From JANXQE01 sp035651635 (lineage in GTDB: Bacteria; Verrucomicrobiota; Verrucomicrobiia; Limisphaerales; UBA8199): DNA of 8,865 nucleotides. The notes below the pieces were generated by a model. That model worked only from the letters and a program-made list of their open reading frames with translations, had not been told where the DNA came from and ran no database searches. Of the stretch, positions 1-6,198 are shown piece by piece; the first letter of the stretch is position 1, and each line of letters begins with the position of its first letter. The stretch lies in contig DASRFK010000034.1 of NCBI GenBank assembly GCA_035651635.1, positions 1 through 8,865 of the forward strand, written 5' to 3'. Position numbers and translations under genes: made by a program.

Positions 1-1192
1 CCCACCCTCCCCCCGGCCCGCTGGTCGTCAGGGTAGTGCCGCCCACGATGGTCAGTCTCGGATCGTCTGAAGGCGTGGGAATTTCCGCATAGTACGCATC
101 GTCGTCGCCCGAAGCCTCAAACATGGCCTGACCCTGAGCCGCGAATTCGGAAAAGATCTGATCGGTGGTCGAATCAATTGGGAAACTCCAGGAACTGCTT
201 ATTTGCTTGGCCACGTTGTCAGTGGCCATCCGGCTGAGAGCACTGTCGGGGAATTCGGCTTCATAAACCATCACTTTGGACAGCCCCGGCGCCATGGAAA
301 TCGCCATTTCAATATCCAGCGCAACTTCGGGATTGTTCGTGCCGGCGATCCCGCTCGCATGGTCGAGCAACACGTTTTGCAACGGGACATTGCGCAGGCC
401 GGCGTCCTGCTCATACAGGGCAATGTCATTGGTGTAATAACCCTCGAACTCGAGCAAACCAACGACTTGCCCGCTCCCAGTGAGTCTGACGTTTGGTGCG
501 TAAGCAGCGCGAAAATCGTTGCCGCGATAGCCGCCGTTGGGTGCCGAGCCGAATTGGGGAATCGCCCTTCCGCCAACCACGGCTGCGTGCCGCAAGGACA
601 TCGGCCGCGGCAAAGCGTAATTGTCTAACCCCTGAATGTCTTGTACCGGCACACTTGGCGGAATTGTCACGTCGATGGCCGGTGCGTGGAAGGTGCGGTG
701 TTCGGTCGGATGCTGGTAAACCGCCAGCGTCGTATGCAGCATCGACTCGATGGCACCTACGGTTCCTTCAACCTCGACTACCATCCGATTCGAATGCCTT
801 GCGCCGACTATCAGGCCTTGTTTTTGCACGAAATCAATCACTGCGTGGTAATCCTGTTCCGTGGGACCGAATTGCTCGGCGAATTGCTCCGGCGTGAGGA
901 ACTGCCTGAAGCGGAGACTCGCAGGGTCGTACAGATCCGCAATGAGCTGATCGAGGGCTGCCCGATTCCGAACCGGCAGTCCAAGTGCCAAGTGCAGGTG
1001 GCCTGAAGGAGCCAAGCGGCCGACGGCGGTCAAATTCCTCAGAAATGGTTTTGCTTTGGCCACCGTGCGCTGGCCTTCCGTCGCGCCCTTACCCGCAAAA
1101 CCGGTCAGACCCACCATGACCCAGCCGCAGACGAGCAGGGTTCGACCAAAGCGTTTTCGCGAGTTAAACAATCTTTTGAGCACGTGCGCCAT
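1..1192 (-). CDS. Sedolisin (S53) prepro-protease, kumamolisin-type, C-terminus outside window
   Basis: Secreted serine-carboxyl protease precursor, read by translating the reverse strand. It starts at the ATG at 1192-1190, stays open to the window edge, and gives 397 residues plus one base. Residues 1-35 form a basic n-region and hydrophobic stretch (about 18-32) consistent with a signal peptide. Residues about 45-190 match the pro-kumamolisin activation domain, with DPASLRFRQFLTPEQFAEQFG at 89-109 as its hallmark. The mature enzyme should begin near 205-215. The catalytic Glu and Asp appear as E289 and D293 in PEVALDIEMA, the E-x3-D spacing of sedolisins. D363 in EASGDDD is the expected oxyanion-hole Asp. 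VGGTTL at 383-388 is also typical. The nucleophile serine (SGTS region) lies beyond the edge, so intactness cannot be judged. The SGDDD context differs from the common SGDSG. The family usually acts on proteins outside the cell, often at acid pH. No convincing ribosome-binding site precedes the start. The family call is firm. Confidence 0.92.
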   Translation of the reverse strand, partial: MAHVLKRLFNSRKRFGRTLLVCGWVMVGLTGFAGKGATEGQRTVAKAKPFLRNLTAVGRLAPSGHLHLALGLPVRNRAALDQLIADLYDPASLRFRQFLTPEQFAEQFGPTEQDYHAVIDFVQKQGLIVGARHSNRMVVEVEGTVGAIESMLHTTLAVYQHPTEHRTFHAPAIDVTIPPSVPVQDIQGLDNYALPRPMSLRHAAVVGGRAIPQFGSAPNGGYRGNDFRAAYAPNVRLTGSGQVVGLLEFEGYYTNDIALYEQDAGLRNVPLQNVLLDHASGIAGTNNPEVALDIEMAISMAPGLSKVMVYEAEFPDSALSRMATDNVAKQISSSWSFPIDSTTDQIFSEFAAQGQAMFEASGDDDAYYAEIPTPSDDPRLTIVGGTTLTTSGPGGGW

Positions 1193-1315
1193 TCCACAGA
1201 TTCTTACCGTGTGGTATATCAGCCCCGCGGAATTTCCTCCCTGCCCCTCACCGGTAATGACGATATCCAAGCCAAAAGCCACGCTTATGTCAATTCAAAT
1301 ACTCCGCCTCCACGG

Positions 1316-1550
1316 CTTCCTAGCGCAGAGTTTCCAGTCTAATTAGCGCAGCGGTACAGTAGGCTGAAAGCCGCCGAGCCGCATAAATGCGGCGTTCCGG
1401 GTAGCGCAGACTTTCGAGTCTGCTGTACCGCAGGTCTCTGACCTGCGGGACGTGGCAGCTTGAGCGCTGGCAAACTTCAGCGCGCCTCATCTGCTCACAC
1501 CCAGCCGACTGAAAGTCGGCGACACAACAGGCAAGAATGCCTGCGCTACG
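1316..1550. repeat. Hairpin-cluster intergenic repeat, copy A
   Basis: This non-coding stretch fills most of the 491-bp gap between the divergent protease and zinc-ribbon genes. It holds a run of small perfect hairpins. GCAGACT-TTCG-AGTCTGC is at 1406-1423. A 9-bp stem CCGCAGGTC with a TCT loop is at 1428-1448. GCCGACT-GAA-AGTCGGC is at 1504-1520. CAGGCA-AGAA-TGCCTG is at 1528-1543. Positions 1459-1550 align without gaps to 6088-6178 at roughly 80% identity by eye, including one identical hairpin, so this is a dispersed repeat. A further partial unit begins near 1321 (GCGCAGAGTTTCCAGTCT). Reading it as a Verrucomicrobial repeat family is from memory. The remainder of the gap, 1193-1315 and 1551-1683, shows nothing I can name. 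Confidence 0.75.
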
Positions 1551-1683
1551 CAACCCCGGTTAGCCGTAATCAGAGCTCGACTTTTCGCAATACCGGGACA
1601 TGATAGCGGCAATTCAGCCAACCGCCTGCCACGATATGCATGGCCTTTGGCTTTGGCATGAAATCCTAACTCGATGACTCATT

Positions 1684-2301
1684 ATGGAAGTCAAAGTGCT
1701 ATGTGACTGCGGCCAGAAATTCAAATTTGATGTCGAACCCGTCAACGGGGAGATGCCTTTCCGGGTCAATTGTCCTTCTTGCGGGAAAGACGGCACTCCG
1801 GCAGCCAATGCCGCGCTTTCCCAAAGCATTCCTGCGGCTGAACCGGTGGGCTTAGCCCAAGTAGGAGGCCGGCTGCAAATTAATCGCGCCAGCGCGGGAG
1901 CTCCTGCTACGCTCGAAGCACCCCCTCCCGCGCCACCACGGCCAATTGCTGCCCCGGCCGTCATGCGAGCTCAACTAAAGAAGTCAGCCGGCGAATTCAA
2001 CATTGGCCTTGGCATCCTTGGGGCTATTCTTGGCGCCGGTCTCGGAGCTGGCCTCATGTTTGGGTTTTACACGCTGGTCGGGTTTCGGTTCCCCTGGATG
2101 GGAGTGGGAATCGGCGCATTGACCGGATTCGGCGCAAGACTCCTTTACAAAGGAACCGATAGCGTTCTGGGTTTCATTGCCGGAGGCATTTCCTTAGTCG
2201 CCGTCGTCGGAACTCTATTTCTGATGTACGGAGAATTTCCCATGATAAGCATCATCTCGGTTATAGTCAGTGTCAGCGTTGCCTGGCGCATTGCGGCCTG
2301 A
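1684..2301 (+). CDS. Zinc-ribbon multi-pass membrane protein of unknown function
   Basis: A 205-residue protein I cannot assign to a named function. The N-terminus carries a likely zinc ribbon: C7-x-C9 and C30-x2-C33 in the setting CDCGQKFKF ... NCPSCGK. A Pro/Ala-rich linker (about 72-95, APPPAPPRP-like) follows. The C-terminal half is hydrophobic, with probable membrane segments at about 107-133 (Gly-rich), 138-155, 159-182 and 187-204. The architecture is a small cytosolic metal-binding head on a membrane base. ATG at 1684 is the only sensible start, because the coding signal begins directly at the CxC motif; no Shine-Dalgarno is evident. The SRPBCC gene follows on the same strand after about 175 bp that contain a palindromic repeat, so co-transcription is possible but unproven. 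A role in sensing or stress response would be guesswork. Confidence 0.82.
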   Translation: MEVKVLCDCGQKFKFDVEPVNGEMPFRVNCPSCGKDGTPAANAALSQSIPAAEPVGLAQVGGRLQINRASAGAPATLEAPPPAPPRPIAAPAVMRAQLKKSAGEFNIGLGILGAILGAGLGAGLMFGFYTLVGFRFPWMGVGIGALTGFGARLLYKGTDSVLGFIAGGISLVAVVGTLFLMYGEFPMISIISVIVSVSVAWRIAA

Positions 2302-2328
2302 GAGCGTGTTTTATAATTCGTTCGGAGT

Positions 2329-2370
2329 CCCGCCTTTAGGCGGCCCGGCGCGGAACCGCCTGAAGGCGGG
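2329..2370. repeat. Palindromic repeat with nested hairpins
   Basis: Two 15-bp arms, CCCGCCTTTAGGCGG at 2329-2343 and CCGCCTGAAGGCGGG at 2356-2370, are inverted copies with one mismatch, separated by 12 bp. Each arm is itself nearly palindromic, so the element could form one long stem or two small hairpins. It lies 27 bp after the zinc-ribbon stop codon. It lacks a T-tract, which argues against a simple intrinsic terminator. An open frame runs through it into the next gene and translates it as junk (VPPLGGPARNRLKAGI), a sign of a repeat rather than coding sequence. Confidence 0.75.
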
Positions 2371-2476
2371 AATCAAAACCCAGGCTGCGCTAACGGCTTG
2401 CGGCGGTGATTTTCCCAGCGCAAGTGGGCAAGGCGCCTACCTTGGCGGCGGCGCGCAAAACAGTACTCTTGGAAGC

Positions 2477-3229
2477 ATGGATTCGGACATACCCAGCACC
2501 AGCACCAAAACTCCTGCTATCGCCAGCGCCCCTACTCAGAAATTCGCACATCACGTCAGCGTTCCTTCGGGAGAGGGCGTGAAGGTCGAAAAAACCATCA
2601 CCATAAAGCGCCCTGTTTCAGAAGTGTATGCCTTTTGGAATCAATTGGAAAACCTGCCGAAATTCCTGCGGCATGTGCAGTCCGTCCGGGTGCGCGACGA
2701 CCTGCATTCGCACTGGGCTGTCAAAACGGTGGGGGAAAAGATCCTTGAATGGGACTCTGAGATAATCGAACGACGCCAGAATGAAATGATTTCCTGGCGC
2801 TCAATCCCGGGCGCTGACGTCGATAACGCGGGTTCCGTCTGGTTCACTCCAACCAGGGGAAGCGTCGGAACGGTCGTAAGAGTTTCGCTGAAGTATGCTC
2901 CGGCGGCGGGCAAAGCCGGGCTGATCACCGCCAAGCTTCTGGGGCGCGACGCCGATTCAGAGATTGAGGAGGACCTCCATCGGCTTAAGAGTTTGCTGGA
3001 GACGGGCCATCTGCCTCCCGAACCAGCGACTCAAAAATGGCAGCGCCGGGCTGTGCGCGCGGCGCGAAAAGCAGCGGAACGAGCCGATGCCAGTTTCCGG
3101 CAGAATATTGGCAAAAACCCCTGGGCCTACGTTGGAAGTGTCGCCGCGCTGGGCCTGATTATTGGTTTTGCACTCGGGTGGAGAGCTTCCCGGCCGCGTC
3201 CCATGCAATTGGAGTGTGGCTGCGAATGA
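2477..3229 (+). CDS. SRPBCC (polyketide cyclase/dehydrase-like) protein with C-terminal membrane anchor
   Basis: A 250-residue protein with two parts. Residues about 36-177 match the SRPBCC/START-like family (COG5637 type): VEKTITIKRPVSEVYAFW, ISWRSIPGADVDNAGSVWF, a GTVVRVSLKY strand, and an EEDLHRLKSLLETG end helix. Such folds form a hydrophobic ligand pocket, but the ligand of this subfamily is unknown. Residues about 190-240 are basic and amphipathic, followed by KNPWAYVGSVAALGLIIGFALGW, which resembles the YqjD/ElaB (DUF883) membrane anchor; the transmembrane segment is about 217-235. The domain probably sits at the cytoplasmic face of the inner membrane, which is an inference. The frame is open back to an ATG at 2270, but those 69 codons overlap the upstream gene and translate the palindromic repeat. 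ATG 2477 is therefore chosen, with GGAAG close upstream. Residues 1-35 are low-complexity and probably disordered. Confidence 0.88.
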   Translation: MDSDIPSTSTKTPAIASAPTQKFAHHVSVPSGEGVKVEKTITIKRPVSEVYAFWNQLENLPKFLRHVQSVRVRDDLHSHWAVKTVGEKILEWDSEIIERRQNEMISWRSIPGADVDNAGSVWFTPTRGSVGTVVRVSLKYAPAAGKAGLITAKLLGRDADSEIEEDLHRLKSLLETGHLPPEPATQKWQRRAVRAARKAAERADASFRQNIGKNPWAYVGSVAALGLIIGFALGWRASRPRPMQLECGCE

Positions 3230-3403
3230 GCACTCACCCCGGCGGCGCTTCACCAGTGGAGCATCAATAATGGGTGGGGCTTCGCCCGCTCAAATCCATT
3301 TCCCTCGAAACCAAGGCTAGCCCTGCCCTCCTTACGGCGCGCATGCCAGGTGTTGCGTGGCGAAGAATTGCTTTCTTCACCCCCTTATTTATGCTGATAG
3401 CAA

Positions 3404-4696
3404 ATGGAATCGCTTTACGACGTGGCCATTATTGGCGGTGGGCCGGCCGGCAGCACCGCGGCCACATTCCTGGCGCGCAAAGGGCGCAAGGTGATCGTGC
3501 TGGAAAAGGAGAAATTTCCGCGATTCCATATCGGCGAATCGCTGCTGCCCTATAGCATGGGTGCGTTCGAGCGGCTGGGGGTGCGTGAAAAACTCGATGC
3601 GAAGTTCTTTCCGAAATACGGCGCGGAAGTCTGCACCACCTGCGGACGGGGCGTCGTGAAGTTCAGCTTCAAGGATGCCTACCGGGCCAAGTACGACCGC
3701 GCGTATCAAGTCACCCGGTCTGAGTTCGATAAGCTGTTGCTGGATCACTCCGCGGAGAGCGGGGCGACGGTCATGGAGCAAACCACGGTCGAAGAATTGG
3801 CCTTCGGCAAGGACGAGGTCGGCCTCAAGATCAAGAGCAAAGCGGGAGCGCGGGAAATCAGGGCGCGTTACGTGATCGATTGTAGCGGACGCCAGAGCGT
3901 CATTGGCAACTATTTCAAACTCAAAAAGCCCTACCCTAACCTGAAAAAATTTTCGATCTTCGCCCATTACGACAACGTGACGCGCGATCCCGGCGCGGAG
4001 GGCACTTACAGCCGCCTCGTCCGCGGGAGCGACCGCTGGTTTTGGATGATTCCCTTGAGCGAAACCAAGATGAGCATCGGGGTGGTAATGAACATTGCCG
4101 ACTTCAAGGCGCTCAATAAGCGGCCCGAGGAGGCGCTCGACGACATCTTGCGCGAGCAACCGGAAATCTGGAGCCGCATGACGCAGTCCACCCGCACTTC
4201 GGAAGTCCTGGCCGAAAGCGATTACTCGTATCGCAATCGCCAGCTGAGCGGCGAGCGCTGGCTGCTGGCCGGCGATGCGGCGGGGTTTATTGATCCGATG
4301 TTCAGCACCGGGGTTTTTGTCGCCATCGAAACGGCCGAACAGGCGGCCAACGCGGTGGGCGAGGCCCTGGAAAACGAGCGCCGCCGCGCGGCCGCTTTCA
4401 AGAAGTACGAGCGCGAAACCAATCGGGTCATGAACCTGTACCTGCGCTTTGTGGGCAATTGGTACAAGCCAAGATTCATCGAAGTCATGACGCATCCGGT
4501 AAATCGGTTCCAGCTTGTTGAAGTGATTAACTCGATGCTTGCCGGCAACATCAAGAGCAGCTTCACGCTGTGGTCGCGCATGGAGGCCTTCTACCTGGTC
4601 ACTTACCTCCAGCGTTATCTCCCGCTGTGTCCGCGGCTTTCGCTCAATCCAAAAGACAGCGCGCTGGTTTCAAAATCGGCACAAGCGGTCGGGTAA
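3404..4696 (+). CDS. FAD-dependent oxidoreductase, flavin-dependent halogenase-like
   Basis: A 430-residue flavoenzyme. Residues 7-16 (VAIIGGGPAG) are the FAD dinucleotide-binding GxGxxG motif, and LEKEKFPRFHIGESLLP (33-49) is typical of halogenases and geranylgeranyl-reductase-like enzymes. WFWMIP at 212-217 fits the WxWxIP motif of flavin-dependent halogenases. LLAGDAAGFIDPMFSTG (287-303) combines the second FAD-binding GD motif with the F-x2-P-x2-S-x-G halogenase signature. K71 in FFPKYGAE sits where PltA/CmlS-type halogenases carry a conserved lysine, so it is the candidate catalytic residue. Family members halogenate phenolic or pyrrolic substrates, often bound to a carrier protein, using FADH2 from a separate reductase; related members are reductases or hydroxylases. 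No carrier protein, flavin reductase or biosynthetic partner lies nearby, so the substrate is unknown. No Shine-Dalgarno precedes the ATG. The 174-bp gap upstream shows no recognisable promoter. Confidence 0.88.
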   Translation: MESLYDVAIIGGGPAGSTAATFLARKGRKVIVLEKEKFPRFHIGESLLPYSMGAFERLGVREKLDAKFFPKYGAEVCTTCGRGVVKFSFKDAYRAKYDRAYQVTRSEFDKLLLDHSAESGATVMEQTTVEELAFGKDEVGLKIKSKAGAREIRARYVIDCSGRQSVIGNYFKLKKPYPNLKKFSIFAHYDNVTRDPGAEGTYSRLVRGSDRWFWMIPLSETKMSIGVVMNIADFKALNKRPEEALDDILREQPEIWSRMTQSTRTSEVLAESDYSYRNRQLSGERWLLAGDAAGFIDPMFSTGVFVAIETAEQAANAVGEALENERRRAAAFKKYERETNRVMNLYLRFVGNWYKPRFIEVMTHPVNRFQLVEVINSMLAGNIKSSFTLWSRMEAFYLVTYLQRYLPLCPRLSLNPKDSALVSKSAQAVG

Positions 4697-4810
4697 CCGC
4701 GGATGGACCGAGCGCGGAGGAGCCGCAAAAAAAGCCCAACCGCGAATGGACGCTACTTAACGCGAATTTTGACCACAGATAGCCCCCGATGCACTCGGAT
4801 GAACACTGAT
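4695..4810. repeat. Degenerate short tandem array (GCGAAT/ACAGAT type)
   Basis: Directly after the oxidoreductase stop comes a series of about 10-bp variants on one theme: AACCGCGGAT (4695), AACCGCGAAT (4738), TAACGCGAAT (4758), GACCACAGAT (4771), GCACTCGGAT (4791), GAACACTGAT (4801). Spacing is irregular and the units are diverged. A similar array is at 7665-7842. It is non-coding and separates two convergent genes. The rest of this gap, 4811-4912, shows nothing I can identify. Confidence 0.55.
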
Positions 4811-4912
4811 ATAAAAGCAGTTGGAACCCGTTTACCCGACGAGGCAGGCGAATCGGGTCAAGTTCGACTGGCAGTACGGCCTTGGTAGGAACTTGACGCC
4901 CGGTAGTTTTGG

Positions 4913-5146
4913 CTACTGCGTTCTTTTGCGAAAGCAAGCCACCAGGGCTGCGACCCCGCCGACCACTAGGAGCATGCGCAGGACGCGGAGCAAGCTGATC
5001 ACCCACGCTATCCCGATTCCGATCGCGGGCCACTTAATCCACCAATGGCCGGGTGAGGTCATCAGATTGACCAGCACCAGCAGCGCCAGAACACACGGAC
5101 CTACGAATAAGAATCTCGCGGCACGAAGAGTTTTAAAAATATTCAT
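4913..5146 (-). CDS. Small 2TM-domain-like membrane protein
   Basis: A 77-residue protein with two hydrophobic spans, about 13-29 and 41-68, the second long enough to be split. The central NLMTSPGHWWIKWPAIGIGIAW (27-48) resembles the PF13239 2TM domain, in which a conserved N-TSP-W-x2-WP core lies between the helices. The family is also found fused to histidine kinases, but this copy is little more than the domain. The ends are basic (KTLRAAR and CFRKRTQ), consistent with cytosolic termini. GAGAGG lies 4 nt before the ATG, one of the better ribosome-binding sites in the window, which supports the start. It is convergent with the oxidoreductase and about 320 bp from the GNAT gene upstream. Function is unknown; domain assignment from the core motif is moderate. 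Confidence 0.72.
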   Translation of the reverse strand: MNIFKTLRAARFLFVGPCVLALLVLVNLMTSPGHWWIKWPAIGIGIAWVISLLRVLRMLLVVGGVAALVACFRKRTQ

Positions 5147-5329
5147 AATGCCTCTCGATTTGGGTTAGGTCGAACTCAGGCCAAGCGTGCGGCGCACTGG
5201 CTGGCACCTTCGGTAGTTACAGAACGCGCTGGCCAATCGATCTTCCATGAGAACAGGATGCCATCCAATTGCCCTACGGCTATTACAATTGGGCGGGCTG
5301 TTTGGATACCTGTGGGGGACGAACGGAAC

Positions 5330-5412
5330 GCGCCTTTGGCGCTTGCCAATCGAGCACGGCGCCGGTTTTCCTGGGGCTCACCCCAGGCTGATATGAAGAA
5401 CGCCTTTGGCGT
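5330..5412. repeat. Hairpin repeat with GGCGCC-type arms and CCTGGGG stem
   Basis: Within the 317-bp gap between the 2TM and GNAT genes there are three perfect short hairpins: GCGCC-TTT-GGCGC (5330-5342), CCTGGGG-CTCA-CCCCAGG (5370-5387) and ACGCC-TTT-GGCGT (5400-5412). The two outer hairpins share a CGCCTTTGGCG core, so the unit is symmetrical around the central stem. Open frames through it translate to low-complexity Arg/Ala-rich strings, and I do not treat them as genes. The flank 5147-5329 shows nothing I can name. Confidence 0.65.
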
Positions 5413-5443
5413 CTGTGTCAGACTTCTGCCGTCCGAATTCCGC

Positions 5444-5459
5444 TGACGGTGTGCCGTCA
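5444..5459 (-). terminator. Possible hairpin after the GNAT gene, no U-tract
   Basis: TGACGG-TGTG-CCGTCA forms a 6-bp perfect stem beginning 4 bp past the GNAT stop codon on the minus strand. There is no following U-tract, so it is a weak candidate for a terminator or for 3'-end protection. Confidence 0.3.
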
Positions 5460-5463
5460 AGGT

Positions 5464-5877
5464 TCAACGCATAGGTTTCGAAGCGGGTAAAATCCAGGCG
5501 GAACGGTGGGCGTCGAAACCGATTTTAGGGTAATACTCTTCAGCCTTGGGGGCGGCGAGCAGGATGAGGTTGGCCCGGGGGCCGAGTTTCGATTTGGTGA
5601 GCTGGATGAGTTGCTTTCCGATTCCTAACTTCTGGTACGATTCGTCGACCGCAAGATCCGAAAGGTAGCAGCAATATTCGAAATCGGTCACCGAGCGTGC
5701 GACGCCGACCAATTTGGAACCATCCCAGGCGGTGCAAAGCAAATCGGCGTGGCGCAGCATGGCCTCGATACACTTGGCATCGTTGATAGGTCGCCGCTCA
5801 GCGAGTGTGGAGCGACGCAGGACATAGATAAATTCGGCCTCGGTAATTGGTTTATCGCTGCTATAGGTTATGGGCAT
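5464..5877 (-). CDS. GNAT family N-acetyltransferase
   Basis: A 137-residue protein of normal size for a single-domain GNAT. The acetyl-CoA binding motif A is YLSDLAVDESYQKLGIGKQL (71-90), with QKLGIG at 82-87 as the Q/R-x2-G-x-G/A pyrophosphate loop. The end AEEYYPKIGF (112-121) is the usual beta5-alpha element that positions the acetyl acceptor. The N-terminal half (ITEAEFIYVLRRSTLAERR) suits the substrate-side helices. It should transfer an acetyl group from acetyl-CoA to an amine in the cytoplasm; the acceptor cannot be read from sequence. The start at 5877 directly precedes PITYSSDKPITEAEF and no better start exists downstream; no Shine-Dalgarno is seen. It lies on the same strand as the M20 gene but more than 300 bp of repeats separate them, so it is probably its own unit. 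Confidence 0.88.
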   Translation of the reverse strand: MPITYSSDKPITEAEFIYVLRRSTLAERRPINDAKCIEAMLRHADLLCTAWDGSKLVGVARSVTDFEYCCYLSDLAVDESYQKLGIGKQLIQLTKSKLGPRANLILLAAPKAEEYYPKIGFDAHRSAWILPASKPMR

Positions 5878-5927
5878 CGCGGGCTGAACTATGCCCGTAC
5901 CGGCTGCGATTGCAAATGGGACCGCTC

Positions 5928-6178
5928 GGTGGCGCAGACTTTCCAGTCCAATGCCGCCAGGATTTCCCTCACCCTAACCCTCTCCCCAGGGAGAGGGAAC
6001 CGGCAGGGATGTGCCTGGAACCTCGTTGGTTCAAGCCTGTCGGCCGACGGGCCACATTTTCTCCCTCACCTGGGGGTGGGCTTGAGGCTTGCGCGCAGGC
6101 AAACTGCAGCGGGCCTCAGCTGGGGCTGCCAAGCCGACTGAAAGTCGGCGATACAGCAGGCTGGAAAGCCTGCGCTAC
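5928..6178. repeat. Mosaic intergenic repeat, copy B
   Basis: The 321-bp gap between the M20 and GNAT genes holds a second copy of the 1316-1550 family. It opens with GGTGGCGCAGACTTTCCAGT (5930-5949), then is interrupted by unrelated sequence. It resumes at 6088-6178, which aligns without gaps to 1459-1550 at about 80% identity. The GCCGACT-GAA-AGTCGGC hairpin (6133-6149) is identical to copy A, and GCAGGCT-GGAA-AGCCTGC follows at 6156-6173. The M20 stop codon lies only about 20 bp beyond, so transcripts of that gene would end in these hairpins. Confidence 0.72.
5966..5997. repeat. CCCTCACCCTAACCCTCTCC hairpin repeat nested in copy B
   Basis: A separate short element of the widespread CCCTCACCC...CCCTCTCCC...GGGAGAGGG type. 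Its stem CCCTCTCC/GGAGAGGG (5978-5997) has a CCAG loop. It sits inside the interruption of the surrounding repeat, which suggests one repeat landed in another. A degenerate related string (CCCTCACCTGGGGGTGGG) is at 6063-6080. Confidence 0.6.
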
Positions 6179-6198
6179 ACCAGCAGCGCTCCCGGGGG

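Noticed and set aside
203..1006. Several plus-strand open frames at the left end
   Set aside because: The minus strand encodes a continuous sedolisin with catalytic motifs across the same region.
1316..1550. Possible CRISPR array
   Set aside because: The hairpins have different sequences, no constant direct repeat, and no regular spacers.
3389..4495. Long open frame (368 codons) on the minus strand opposite the oxidoreductase
   Set aside because: It is an antisense shadow. The plus frame has clear FAD and halogenase motifs along its full length, while the minus frame shows no domain and is explained by the codon bias of the real gene.
4711..4730. Possible terminator (GCGG stem followed by an A-run) after the oxidoreductase
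   Set aside because: The stem is only 4 bp and the run is A, not T, on the coding strand; on the other strand the T-run precedes the stem.
5176..5460. 94-codon minus-strand open frame between the 2TM and GNAT genes
   Set aside because: It runs through the 5330-5412 hairpin repeat and its product is repeat-like and Arg/Ala-rich, with no start signal.
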